A stretch of 63,315 bases of DNA from JBMOKU01 sp049324315. GTDB lineage: Bacteria > Bacillota > Clostridia > Peptostreptococcales > Thermotaleaceae. The notes below the pieces were generated by a model. The model had not been told where the DNA came from. It was given only the letters and a program-made list of their open reading frames with translations, and did not search any database. Below are positions 42,787 through 51,323 of this stretch, in pieces. A program made the position numbers and the translations under genes. The DNA lies in NCBI GenBank assembly GCA_049324315.1, contig JBMOKU010000046.1, positions 1-63,315 on the forward strand. Reading direction: 5' to 3'. Each line of letters opens with the position of its first letter. The first letter of the stretch is position 1.

Positions 42787-43458
42787 ATGCATCAGTTAGA
42801 TCAATATGCTTATGGTTTGTGGGGATCGGTTATATTTAATATTGTATTCTTCGCTTTATTTGTATATACAGCGTTTAAACCTCAGAATAAACGGGACTGG
42901 AGAACGATGGGAGCTTTTGTAGCATTTATGGTAGCGCTTTTTAGCGAAATGTTTGGATTTCCACTTACGATCTATATGTTATCATCTATCTTAGGAAGCA
43001 AATATCCTGTCTTAGATCCATTCACCCATATTAACGGACATTTATGGGTAGCGTTAACGGGTGGTTCGAGGACTTTTTTCGCTATACTGCACCCTCTTAG
43101 CAATATTTTAATCTTTGCCGGATTAATGATTATTGCAGTAGGATGGAAAGGTATACATTCCGGCAATGGTTCATTGGTAACAAATGGAATATATCGATTC
43201 GTAAGGCATCCGCAGTACAGTGGATTTACCCTTATGATTATTGGATTCCTTGTTCAATGGCCAACCGTTATAACATTAATTATGGCACCGACACTGCTGA
43301 TTATGTATAGGAAATTAGCAAAAAAAGAAGAAACGGCAATGGTAGAAATGTTTGGAGAACAATATGCAGCATATAAAAAAGAAGTTCCAGCTTTTGTGCC
43401 AAATAGATGGATAGGATATCGTGAAATTCGGGAGATTGCCAGTTCATTGAGGAATTGA
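42787..43458 (+). CDS. isoprenylcysteine methyltransferase-like membrane protein
   Basis: A 223-residue protein with about five helices and the C-terminal ICMT/PEMT motif YRFVRHPQYSGFTLMIIGF plus EETAMVEMFGEQYAAYKKEV, which binds SAM at the membrane face. Bacterial members methylate unknown membrane substrates. ATG at 42787 follows TAGGGGG; an upstream frame extension has no ribosome site. Under the 42557 sigma-54 promoter, closed by a terminator. Confidence 0.82.
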   Translation: MHQLDQYAYGLWGSVIFNIVFFALFVYTAFKPQNKRDWRTMGAFVAFMVALFSEMFGFPLTIYMLSSILGSKYPVLDPFTHINGHLWVALTGGSRTFFAILHPLSNILIFAGLMIIAVGWKGIHSGNGSLVTNGIYRFVRHPQYSGFTLMIIGFLVQWPTVITLIMAPTLLIMYRKLAKKEETAMVEMFGEQYAAYKKEVPAFVPNRWIGYREIREIASSLRN

Positions 43459-43477
43459 AAGCTTATAACGTATGATA

Positions 43478-43513
43478 AAACAGGAGAATGGTTTTCCATC
43501 TCCTGTTTTATTC
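43478..43513 (+). terminator. terminator after the ICMT-like gene
   Basis: AAAACAGGAGA / TCTCCTGTTTT stem extended by TGG/CCA, then ATTCTGG; short T tract within the stem. Confidence 0.75.
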
Positions 43514-43543
43514 TGGAATAACTCTGCTAGGAAAAAAGCGTCC

Positions 43544-43559
43544 TGGCACAACTATTGCA
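43544..43559 (+). promoter_or_regulatory. sigma-54 promoter TGGCACAACTATTGCA
   Basis: Consensus element 95 bases before the zinc-ribbon gene that begins the two-component operon, implying autoregulation of the activator. Confidence 0.88.
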
Positions 43560-43653
43560 TTATTTGATAAGTAAAATTGTCACGCTTATATGAATGTGAA
43601 TGAGAAGATGCTTTTGTGTACAGGTTATATTATAATGGGAGGAAGTGATTTGT

Positions 43654-43908
43654 ATGATGTTGGTAGGAATTATTATGATAGGCCTTGCAATATATCTTTT
43701 ATATATGCATTATGAAAAAAGCTGCACCTGCGATGGAGAAAAACAAGATAGATTTTGCTTATACTGTGGTCATGAGGTTCAGGAAGAATTCCTGTATTGT
43801 CCTAATTGTAGAGAAATGTTGAAGAAAAAATGCGAAGGCTGTGGTAAACTTATTAATATAAGCTGGCGGTATTGTCCATATTGCAACTTTACACATAAAA
43901 AGGAATAA
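43654..43908 (+). CDS. membrane-anchored double zinc-ribbon protein
   Basis: An 84-residue protein: one membrane helix, a CTC, then two ribbons CLYC/CPNC and CEGC/CPYC. Similar in build to the protein at 8933. ATG at 43654 follows GGGAGG; a GTG three codons earlier is possible. Because it is co-transcribed with the kinase and activator, it may sense or transmit a metal or redox signal to the kinase (inference). Confidence 0.72.
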   Translation: MMLVGIIMIGLAIYLLYMHYEKSCTCDGEKQDRFCLYCGHEVQEEFLYCPNCREMLKKKCEGCGKLINISWRYCPYCNFTHKKE

Positions 43909-43920
43909 GAGGGTGGACGG

Positions 43921-45336
43921 ATGAAGGAAAACCAAAGGTATAAGCTGCTTGTCGCACTAAGTATTGTAGGTATTACGCTGCTTCACTATTTTACGGTTTC
44001 ATCAGTATGGGGGTTTCATGATTTTTATCGCAGACTCTATTATATACCGATTATTCTTGCAGCATTCAAATTTGGATTCAAAGGGGCAATGATTTCTTCA
44101 TTATCAGTAATTGCCTTGTATGCACCCCACCTGCTAATATATTTTGGAACCATCAATATTGAGGTCATCAATCAATTCTTAGAAATATCCATGTTTATTA
44201 TCATTGGAGCAATTACGGGTACATTGGTAGAATCGGAGGCTAGAGCAAGGCGACTGTTAGAAGTACAAATCATGAAATTAACCGATCTTGAAAATTATAC
44301 CCAGAACATTTTAGATAGTATATTGAATGGCGTTGTTGCCATCGACAAAAATATGAAAATAACTTCCATCAACAGAGAAGGAAAGCATATTCTCAATATA
44401 AACAAAGAATCAGATTTTGGTTATATGTATGATTATTTTGAGAATCCAGAGGATATTAAAGAAATTATTTCAAAATCAATTCGAATGGAACAACGCATTG
44501 AGGGATATGAGACCACCAGTTTGAAAGAGCATGAAGGAAAAATTACGGTAAGGGTCTATGGCTATCCTCTTAAAAATATTTTAAATCGAACGGTTGGTAT
44601 GGTTATTATTATTGAGGACATCACCCAGGTAAAGAAATTGGAAAATCAAATGAGGCGGGTAGATAAGCTGTCAGCGGTCGGCGAGTTGGCTTCCGGGATT
44701 GCCCACGAGATCAGAAATCCTTTAGGAATTATTAAAACTATATCCCAAACCATTAACAAAGAAGTAGATGATCAAGAGATCAAAGAAGGGTTGGACATTA
44801 TTGAGTCAGAGATTGACCGTGCCAATAGGGTAATACAGGAACTATTGGACTTTGCAAAACCCAGTGTTTTTAATAAAAAGCTGCAAAGCATCCATGATAT
44901 TATGGAAAACGTTCTTCGAATTACCAATAAATATGCCCAGCAGAATAAGGTTATTCTGCATTATGTAAAGCAGCAGGACGATTTGCTTTTCGTCGATAGT
45001 GATAAACTGAAGCAGGCCTTCGTCAATATTATACTCAACAGCATTCAAGCCATGCCAAATGGAGGAAATTTGCATATTGAAGCAGCGGCTGAGGAAAACT
45101 GGGTAAAAATATCCTTTATCGATGAAGGAAAGGGAATTGAAAAAGAAAAACTGGAAAAGATCTTTGAACCTTTTTATACAACAAAAGAAAAGGGTACTGG
45201 TTTAGGATTAGCCATAACCCATAGAATCATCGAAGATCATAAAGGGTACATGGACGTAGAAAGCAAGGCAGGCATTGGTACAAAAATTGATATATTGCTG
45301 CCGAAACATCAAGAGGGTGGTGACAAGCTTGAATAA
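43921..45336 (+). CDS. PAS-containing sensor histidine kinase
   Basis: A 471-residue kinase: about four N-terminal membrane helices (residues 10-100), coiled linker, PAS domain (about 125-240), HisKA with SGIAHEIRNPLG (His about 262) and HATPase with FVNIILNSIQAMPNGG and GTGLGLAITHRI. NtrB/ZraS-like class that partners NtrC-type regulators. The sensing part has no long extracytoplasmic loop, so the signal is probably in the membrane or cytosol. Its end overlaps the start of the activator gene. Confidence 0.92.
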   Translation: MKENQRYKLLVALSIVGITLLHYFTVSSVWGFHDFYRRLYYIPIILAAFKFGFKGAMISSLSVIALYAPHLLIYFGTINIEVINQFLEISMFIIIGAITGTLVESEARARRLLEVQIMKLTDLENYTQNILDSILNGVVAIDKNMKITSINREGKHILNINKESDFGYMYDYFENPEDIKEIISKSIRMEQRIEGYETTSLKEHEGKITVRVYGYPLKNILNRTVGMVIIIEDITQVKKLENQMRRVDKLSAVGELASGIAHEIRNPLGIIKTISQTINKEVDDQEIKEGLDIIESEIDRANRVIQELLDFAKPSVFNKKLQSIHDIMENVLRITNKYAQQNKVILHYVKQQDDLLFVDSDKLKQAFVNIILNSIQAMPNGGNLHIEAAAEENWVKISFIDEGKGIEKEKLEKIFEPFYTTKEKGTGLGLAITHRIIEDHKGYMDVESKAGIGTKIDILLPKHQEGGDKLE

Positions 45337-46678
45337 AAAAATTTTAATTGCCGATGATGAAAAAAATATGATATGGGCGATGAAGAAAGCTTTGAAAGAT
45401 GAGGGATATAAGTTTATAACTGCTTCTGACGGTGAAGAGGCCATCATGCTGGCACGGGAGGAAGAGCCGGATCTCATTCTCCTTGATTTAAGGATGCCTA
45501 AAAAAGATGGGATGGAAGCGCTAAAAGAAATCAAAGGTTTCCTAACAAAAACGCCTGTTATTATGATTACTGCCCATGGTACCATGGAAAGTGCCATTGA
45601 GGCCATGAAACTGGGGGCTATTGACTATATATCTAAGCCCTTTGATATCGAAGAGTTAAAGGTCGTGATTAAAAAAGCACTGGATATTGGTATACTGCAG
45701 GAGCAAATTGAGTTTTTAACTGAAGAATTGAACAAGAATACGGGAAAGATTATCATTGGTGATAGCGAAAAGATTCAGCAGGTACTTCAAATTGTCAGCA
45801 GAGTGGCGAATAGTAATGCTACGGTTCTTATTACGGGAGAAAGTGGGACCGGAAAGGAGCTTATCGCCAATGCTATCCATTATAACAGCGGAAGAAAGGA
45901 TAATCCTTATATTAAAGTGAACTGTGGTGCCCTTCCTGAAAGCTTGCTGGAGAGTGAACTCTTCGGTCATGAAAAGGGAGCATTTACCGGTGCAGTAGCT
46001 AAAAAACCGGGTAGATTTGAACGGGCAGAGGGAGGGACCCTCTTTCTTGACGAGGTTGGAGAGCTAACCCCGCCCATCCAGGTAAAACTGCTTAGAGTAC
46101 TGCAGGAAAAGGAATTTGAAAGGGTAGGGGGTACAGAAACCATCAAGGCTGATGTACGCATTGTGGCTGCTACCAATAGAAATCTAATGGAAATGGTGGA
46201 AAAAGGCGAATTCCGTGAAGATTTGTTTTACAGATTAAATGTAATTCCTGTGGAATTGCCGTCCTTGAGAGAGAGAAAGGAAGATATCCCCAAATTAATT
46301 GACTATTTTGCCGGAAAATATTGTGCTGAGATGGGAAGAAATAAAATTTCCTTTGCACAGGATGCGATGGACATACTCGTCAATTATCCGTGGAAGGGAA
46401 ATATTCGTGAGTTGGAAAATGTGGTTGAGCGCATTGTCATCTTAAATTATGGTGAATTGATTGAAAAAGATATGCTTCCGAAGGAAATTCTATTTTATAA
46501 CAGTGAGATTCCATCGTTCCTGCTGCCGGAGCAGGGGATTGATCTGGAACAGGTAGAGAAGAGTCTTATTGAACAAGCATTGAAAAGAGCTGGCGGCAAT
46601 CAAACCCATGCTGCCAAGTTACTAGGGATTACCAGGCATACACTTATCTATAGAATGGAAAAATATAATATGAAATAA
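45329..46678 (+). CDS. NtrC-family sigma-54-dependent response regulator
   Basis: A 449-residue activator: receiver domain with phospho-Asp in LLDLRMPKKDG (about residue 53), AAA+ domain with Walker A GESGTGKE, the sigma-54 contact loop GAFTGA (about 218), GGTLFLDEVGEL, and a Fis-type helix-turn-helix at the end (GGNQTHAAKLLGITRHTLIYRM). TTG at 45329 is the likely start and overlaps the kinase gene by 8 bases. It is the only sigma-54 activator in the window and the natural candidate to bind the repeated TGTRGCATATGACACA sites. Confidence 0.95.
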   Translation: MNKKILIADDEKNMIWAMKKALKDEGYKFITASDGEEAIMLAREEEPDLILLDLRMPKKDGMEALKEIKGFLTKTPVIMITAHGTMESAIEAMKLGAIDYISKPFDIEELKVVIKKALDIGILQEQIEFLTEELNKNTGKIIIGDSEKIQQVLQIVSRVANSNATVLITGESGTGKELIANAIHYNSGRKDNPYIKVNCGALPESLLESELFGHEKGAFTGAVAKKPGRFERAEGGTLFLDEVGELTPPIQVKLLRVLQEKEFERVGGTETIKADVRIVAATNRNLMEMVEKGEFREDLFYRLNVIPVELPSLRERKEDIPKLIDYFAGKYCAEMGRNKISFAQDAMDILVNYPWKGNIRELENVVERIVILNYGELIEKDMLPKEILFYNSEIPSFLLPEQGIDLEQVEKSLIEQALKRAGGNQTHAAKLLGITRHTLIYRMEKYNMK

Positions 46679-46762
46679 TTAGCTATGGGGCGACCGTTTT
46701 GTGTCGTCTTTTTACCTATGATAAAAATGAATAAACATAACTGTGGCAAATGCTTGATGAAT

Positions 46763-46778
46763 TGTAGCATATGACACA
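46763..46778 (+). promoter_or_regulatory. putative UAS TGTAGCATATGACACA
   Basis: Best match to the motif of the window, about 160 bases upstream of the 46939 promoter. Confidence 0.65.
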
Positions 46779-46938
46779 GGGATGTAAAAAAGTCTTTTAA
46801 AGGGATTCTCAAGGTTGATTTTATTGAAGCACATAATAGAAATTAAGAAGATATCTACAGCTTTCAAATGTCCATAATTCCTTATGTGTTATTCATGAAG
46901 TTTAATAAAAACAGTGATGTTTTCAAACGGCTGGTTTT

Positions 46939-46954
46939 TGGCATGTCTTTTGCT
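46939..46954 (+). promoter_or_regulatory. sigma-54 promoter TGGCATGTCTTTTGCT
   Basis: Correct 10-base spacing; T in the last position instead of A. Serves the two DUF881 genes. Confidence 0.8.
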
Positions 46955-47119
46955 TTAAATATCAAGGTAAGTATTTTAAGGATTTCCCCCCTTAAAATAT
47001 GCATATAGCTAGTGAAACTTCACTAGCTATATTTGTTCTATCTAGGAAATTATGGTCTTGAATTTCCTAGCATAAAATCTTATTGGTGTTATCTCTAGGA
47101 AAGAGCAGGATGATAGAAA

Positions 47120-47848
47120 ATGAAAAAGTTGCAAAATCAAATGATATTAGCAGCTGTATGTCTTATTTTAGGAATTCTTATCGCTTTACAGTTTAAGACC
47201 GTACAAACGAATTACCTGAAAGGAGCAGCTCCGGGTCAGAAAGCTAAGGAACTGAGAGAAGAGCTTACAGCACTTAAAGAAGAAAAACAAAGACTATTAC
47301 AAGAAATTGAGATATTAGATGAAAACATAAAAGATATTGAGACAAAAGGGTCGAAGGAAGATTTTGAAATCGAAAGTATTCGCCGTCAGATTGAAAGCTA
47401 TGACATGATTTTAGGAAACCGGGATTTAATCGGAGGGGGAATCATTATAACCGTAAAGGAACCAATTTTAGACCCTGAGCTTGAATTTGGTATAAGCTAT
47501 TTGGCAACTGATTTTGAACTGCTGTTAAATCTGATCAACAAACTGTATCAGAGTGGTGCAGAAGCAGTGTCGGTGAACGAACAGCGAATGCTGTCAGACA
47601 CCAGTATTCATTTGCTAGACCAAAGGCTGTATATAGATTCTGTTCCCATTGCTCCTCCCTTTGTTATCAAAGCCATAGGGAATTCGCAAAGGCTGGAATC
47701 GCAGCTTGAAGTAAAATACGGAACCCTATGGAATATGCGGGAAAGATATGGTCTCGAAGTATCTGTTGAAAAGGTTTCAGAGGTATATATACCGAGCAGT
47801 AAGGAAATAAAAGACTACCAATATACTAAACCCGCAGATAATCAATAG
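47120..47848 (+). CDS. DUF881 family protein, first
   Basis: A 242-residue protein: N-terminal membrane helix, coiled coil (about 40-95), and the DUF881 domain with LIGGGIIITVKEP, NLINKLYQSGAEAVSVNEQR and PFVIKAIGN. DUF881 proteins (YlxW/YlxX) usually sit near division or peptidoglycan genes and are thought to be extracytoplasmic structural proteins. First of a tandem pair; 18 bases separate them. Confidence 0.88.
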   Translation: MKKLQNQMILAAVCLILGILIALQFKTVQTNYLKGAAPGQKAKELREELTALKEEKQRLLQEIEILDENIKDIETKGSKEDFEIESIRRQIESYDMILGNRDLIGGGIIITVKEPILDPELEFGISYLATDFELLLNLINKLYQSGAEAVSVNEQRMLSDTSIHLLDQRLYIDSVPIAPPFVIKAIGNSQRLESQLEVKYGTLWNMRERYGLEVSVEKVSEVYIPSSKEIKDYQYTKPADNQ

Positions 47849-47866
47849 GGCGATTGAGGTGAGCCG

Positions 47867-48580
47867 ATGAAACAAAATCTCTGGAAGGTGATTATCCTTA
47901 TTTTTACTGTACTGTTGGGGTTCATCATGGCACTGCAATTTAAGAACGTACAAGGTGAATATTTGTATGTACCTCTTCATGTTATCAATGAATATATGAT
48001 TTCTATAGATAGTGAAAAAAAGGAAATAGAAAGCTTGAGAAAACTATTGCAAGAAAAACAAAAAAAATTAGTTGAATATGATAAGCTAAAAAATGATAGT
48101 GGTGCAATTAAGGAAACCATGCTGGAAGAACTAAAAAGAAAAGAATTGCAAAGTGGTATGGCTGATATTGAAGGGCCTGGAATTGTTTTAGTTGTAAGTG
48201 ACGCAACCAGAGAACTGGGGCAGGGAGAAGATCCGAATAATTTGATTGTCCATAATCAGGATATACTGAACTTGATAAATGACCTCAATAGAGCGGGTGC
48301 AGAGGCTTTATCTATTAATGGACAAAGAGTCATTACGACTTCACAAATCAGCTGTGCAGGTGCAACCATACGAATAAATGATCAGGTATTTGGACAGCCC
48401 TTTGTTATTAAAGCCATCGGAAATCCTAAAACGCTGGAAGCCGCAATCAATGCACCCGGAACATATGCCAATCTGTTGAGAGAGTTTGGTCTTTTTATAG
48501 AGGTCTCAACAGTTATGAATATAAAGATGCCAAGGTATTCTGAAGAAATTGATTTTATATATGCCAGGGTTCAAGAGTAG
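47867..48580 (+). CDS. DUF881 family protein, second
   Basis: A 237-residue paralogue of the preceding protein with the same order: helix, coiled coil, DUF881 (DIEGPGIVLVVSDA, NLINDLNRAGAEALSINGQR, PFVIKAIGN). Close relation suggests a heteromeric complex. A GAGGTGAG ribosome site precedes ATG. A strong bidirectional terminator follows. Confidence 0.88.
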   Translation: MKQNLWKVIILIFTVLLGFIMALQFKNVQGEYLYVPLHVINEYMISIDSEKKEIESLRKLLQEKQKKLVEYDKLKNDSGAIKETMLEELKRKELQSGMADIEGPGIVLVVSDATRELGQGEDPNNLIVHNQDILNLINDLNRAGAEALSINGQRVITTSQISCAGATIRINDQVFGQPFVIKAIGNPKTLEAAINAPGTYANLLREFGLFIEVSTVMNIKMPRYSEEIDFIYARVQE

Positions 48581-48591
48581 TACAGAAAGAA

Positions 48592-48656
48592 AAAATCCTC
48601 CTTGATACACGATTATGAAAGACAAGCAATCGTATATTGAGGAGGATTTTATTTGT
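48592..48656. terminator. bidirectional terminator
   Basis: AAAATCCTCC...ACGATT and AATCGT...GGAGGATTTT form a long hairpin between converging genes. Confidence 0.8.
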
Positions 48657-48696
48657 TTGGAGATCCATCGTTTTATTCATCAAGCATCCATCAATC

Positions 48697-49125
48697 TTAA
48701 AAGCCCCTTATAATCGTATATTCAATTTTATTTTCATTTCTAAACTTGGCGTCAATCCATTTAACGAAGATGAAAGAGACAACCATTGCAAGGATACCTG
48801 TAATAATGCTAAACAGCTCAGAAGAAACGAACTGTATACCAGCCAACGGATAGAAAAATGAACCGGCAAAAACACCCGTGATCAGCATGATAAGGGGAAT
48901 AATATAGACGTAAAAGGCCGCTTTCATTACCTCTTTTGTTTTTGTGTGAAGAACGACAAACTGTCCTGGTACAACGTCTACTTTACTCTGAGCTTCCACA
49001 TATATGCCCGTTTTGCTGCACCCGCCGCTGCATTCGCCACACTTTTCGCCGCAGGCGCTTGCTCGAATAATTTCTATTCTTATTGATTTTTCTTTTACTT
49101 CTACAACTCTACCGATCTTCTCCAT
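48697..49125 (-). CDS. rseC: RseC/MucC-family membrane protein
   Basis: A 142-residue protein: N-terminal soluble part with Cys cluster CGEKCGECSGGC, then two membrane helices and a basic tail. RseC (SoxR-reducing complex family) proteins occur in Rnf-linked and envelope-stress systems; the Cys cluster may bind an Fe-S centre. It has a sigma-54-like element on its own strand directly upstream, divergent from that of the HMA-like gene, so it probably joins the same regulon. Confidence 0.88.
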   Translation of the reverse strand: MEKIGRVVEVKEKSIRIEIIRASACGEKCGECSGGCSKTGIYVEAQSKVDVVPGQFVVLHTKTKEVMKAAFYVYIIPLIMLITGVFAGSFFYPLAGIQFVSSELFSIITGILAMVVSFIFVKWIDAKFRNENKIEYTIIRGF

Positions 49126-49158
49126 GATATCTCTCCTTCCTTTTCTATTATATACCCA

Positions 49159-49174
49159 TGCAAGAACAATTCCA
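49159..49174 (-). promoter_or_regulatory. sigma-54-like promoter TGGAATTGTTCTTGCA (minus strand)
   Basis: Read on the minus strand, GG and GC are 10 bases apart and the -12 half TTGCA is perfect; the -24 half has A for C. About 33 bases before rseC. Less certain than the others. Confidence 0.55.
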
Positions 49175-49196
49175 ATTCGTAAATGTACGAAAAAAT

Positions 49197-49212
49197 TGGC
49201 ATGAGTGTTGCA
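49197..49212 (+). promoter_or_regulatory. sigma-54 promoter TGGCATGAGTGTTGCA
   Basis: Consensus element, divergent from the rseC promoter with the two -24 boxes about 23 bases apart. Confidence 0.87.
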
Positions 49213-49320
49213 TTGATCTATGAAATAAAAAATAGCCTAAATAATATTGAATTATATAATAAAATATCCTAAGCATGACGAGGGTTGCTTGTTTTAATCT
49301 ATATGAAAGGAGGGGAAGTG

Positions 49321-49554
49321 GTGAAAAGCCATAAAATCAGACTAAAACAGGATAATATGCTTTGCCATAGATGTTTAATGAATGCCGTAAAGGCATTAAG
49401 TCAGCTAAGCGGTATTGAAGAGTTAGATGTCAGCTTGGAGAAGAAAAGGATTAATGTAACATATAATGACAAACACATAACGAGGGAAATGATTCAGAAA
49501 GCCGTGGATGAGGCGATTGTTCACGGAAAGATAAAGAAAATAAATGAAGTCTGA
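49321..49554 (+). CDS. HMA-like metal chaperone with MLCHRC motif
   Basis: A 77-residue protein of HMA-like length: CHRC near residue 14 in the position of the chaperone CxxC, then LSQLSGIEELDVSLEKKRINVTYND and a final helix. Unlike CopZ it lacks the GMxC context, so metal preference is unclear. GTG at 49321 follows AAAGGAGGGG (GTG at 49318 also possible). First gene behind the 49197 sigma-54 promoter. Confidence 0.65.
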   Translation: MKSHKIRLKQDNMLCHRCLMNAVKALSQLSGIEELDVSLEKKRINVTYNDKHITREMIQKAVDEAIVHGKIKKINEV

Positions 49555-49681
49555 TGAGTATATCTATAGATCTACGATCCTAGAATAGAATGTATTTTCT
49601 TTTGTAGGGGACGATCTCCGTGCCGTCCCGCAAAACTGTGCCTGTTCTGTGTACGAGCGGCATAAAAAAGGAGGCGTTTGA

Positions 49682-50398
49682 ATGAGGAGAAAAAGAGATG
49701 ATGAAGTAAAACCTGGTGCCCCCGAGTGGATGACAACCTATGGCGATATGGTTACACTCCTGTTAACCTTTTTCGTGCTGCTCTTTGCAATGTCAGAAAT
49801 AGATGCACAAAAATTTCAAACCATCATCCGATCCTTCCAGGGGTCGCCTGGGATTCTTGATGCGGGTAAGACCATTGAAAATGTGGAATTCATCGATGAA
49901 CCAACAAACAATGAATTGCAAGAGTTAGAGGATTTGAAGAAGCTTGCAGCAATCCTGGATAATTATTTAAAAGAAAAGGATTTGAATGATGATATACTTA
50001 TTGAATTGGATTATAAGGGATTGATATTGAGGTTCGAAGACAATATTTTATTTGATTCTGGAGAGGCTGAAATCAAAGATAAAGCAAGACCTACGTTATT
50101 GTTTTTATCAGATATTTTGAAGCAGGAAGAATTCTCGAATAAAGCTATCAGAATAGAAGGGCATACGGATTCGGATCCTATCAGGTTTTCACGAAAATAT
50201 CCTACAAACTGGGAATTATCTGTGGCACGGGCGTCCCATGTTGTAAGGTTTATGATCGAACAAGCAGGCCTTGACCCGGATAGATTGTCTGCAGCAGGCT
50301 ACAGTGAGTACAAATCTGTGGCATCGAATGATACCGAAGAGGGAAAAAGTAAAAATAGGAGGGTAGATATTGTGGTGCTTAGAGATAAATATCGATGA
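49682..50398 (+). CDS. MotB/OmpA-family protein
   Basis: A 238-residue protein: single membrane helix in APEWMTTYGDMVTLLLTFF, with the MotB-type Asp, then an OmpA-like peptidoglycan-binding domain (RIEGHTDSDPI, NWELSVARASHVVRFM, NRRVDIVV). Flagellar MotB is usually paired with motA; none is adjacent, so it may be a motB homologue using a distant MotA or a wall-anchoring protein. AAGGAGG precedes ATG. Distance from the sigma-54 gene leaves co-transcription open. Confidence 0.85.
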   Translation: MRRKRDDEVKPGAPEWMTTYGDMVTLLLTFFVLLFAMSEIDAQKFQTIIRSFQGSPGILDAGKTIENVEFIDEPTNNELQELEDLKKLAAILDNYLKEKDLNDDILIELDYKGLILRFEDNILFDSGEAEIKDKARPTLLFLSDILKQEEFSNKAIRIEGHTDSDPIRFSRKYPTNWELSVARASHVVRFMIEQAGLDPDRLSAAGYSEYKSVASNDTEEGKSKNRRVDIVVLRDKYR

Positions 50399-50507
50399 CC
50401 AGGATATGCTGTTTGATGAAGTGAATATGGCAGCAATTAACATACTTCTAAAAGTTGATGATAGTACTTTGATGAACTAAAAAAATGAGCATGGGTGGAG
50501 ATAAAAC

Positions 50508-51194
50508 ATGAAAAATAAAGAATTCCTTAATAAAATTTGTCGATGGATCGTTGCTATTTTTCTACCGATTGTACTGATTTTAACGATACTGCAAGGCTAT
50601 GCTTTTAATGCTAAATTTTATTTAACAGAATTTGAAAAATATGATATTCCTGCAGTTACGCAGATTGAAATGAAGGATTTAGAAAAAATTACAGTTAGAA
50701 TCATAGACTATCTAAAAAATGAAGAGAAAGATTTAAATATTCAGATGAAGATTAATAATCAGATAGAGGAAGTCTTTGGAGAAAGAGAAAAGCAGCATAT
50801 GGTAGATGTAAAAGCCTTATTCAGACAAGGATTTCTTCTTAGAAATTTTGGATTCCTATTTGTCTTAAGTGCCTTTACTATTTTATTAAAGAGAAAAAAG
50901 ACAAAGGAATTTTTCAAAGGCAGTATGTATGCAAGTATAATATCGTTAGCTGCAATGCTTTGGCTTTTTATACTGATGCAAATAGATTTTTTCAAATATT
51001 TTACCTATTTTCATGAAATATTCTTTAACAATGATTTATGGCTCTTAGATCCTAAAACAGATGTTTTAATCCAAATGCTTCCTTTGGAATTCTTCACAGA
51101 TATTGCTACAAGCGTCGTTGGATGGTTTATAGCATCTATGGTGTTGGTTGGGGGATTATCCTTCTATATTATTAGGAAATTGAAGAACGAATGA
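50508..51194 (+). CDS. DUF1461 / TIGR01906-type membrane protein
   Basis: A 228-residue protein with four membrane helices and a large extracytoplasmic loop (YLTEFEKYDIPAVTQIEMKD) typical of the TIGR01906 family of Gram-positive bacteria; function unknown. GGTGGAG precedes ATG. Ends at a strong bidirectional terminator. Confidence 0.8.
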   Translation: MKNKEFLNKICRWIVAIFLPIVLILTILQGYAFNAKFYLTEFEKYDIPAVTQIEMKDLEKITVRIIDYLKNEEKDLNIQMKINNQIEEVFGEREKQHMVDVKALFRQGFLLRNFGFLFVLSAFTILLKRKKTKEFFKGSMYASIISLAAMLWLFILMQIDFFKYFTYFHEIFFNNDLWLLDPKTDVLIQMLPLEFFTDIATSVVGWFIASMVLVGGLSFYIIRKLKNE

Positions 51195-51273
51195 TTTCAA
51201 TCCACGAAAAGTATTCAATAATCTATTCTTTGACTCCTCGAAAATTAATATAATATCAATTCAGTTATCTAGT

Positions 51274-51318
51274 TAAAGCAAAAAGTTCCTGATTCAATCA
51301 GGAACTTTTTGCTTTAAC
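51274..51318. terminator. bidirectional terminator, 22-bp arms
   Basis: Perfect inverted repeat from 51274 to 51295 and 51297 to 51318 with a single-base centre (arms contain AAAAAGTTCCTGATT / AATCAGGAACTTTTT). Confidence 0.93.
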
Positions 51319-51323
51319 AAATT

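Larger units (their letters stand above)
46679..47119 (+). promoter_or_regulatory. long regulatory gap before the DUF881 pair
   Basis: Holds, in order, a UAS TGTAGCATATGACACA (46763-46778) with an adjacent half-like TGTGGCAAATGC (46742), a sigma-54 promoter TGGCATGTCTTTTGCT (46939-46954), a perfect 14-bp dyad ATATAGCTAGTGAA-AC-TTCACTAGCTATAT (47003-47032) and a second dyad CTAGGAAATT / AATTTCCTAG (about 47043-47071). The dyads lie in the transcribed leader; they could be stabilising hairpins, a processing site or repressor operators. No coding frame is seen. Confidence 0.75.

Noticed and set aside
48637..48861. 74-codon plus-strand frame opposite the end of rseC
   Set aside because: Starts inside the bidirectional terminator and is antisense to a well-supported gene.
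49601..49624. GGGGACG...CGTCCC inverted repeat before the MotB-like gene, resembling the repeat core
   Set aside because: Only the terminal bases match; flanks and spacing differ from the family, so it is not counted as a copy.
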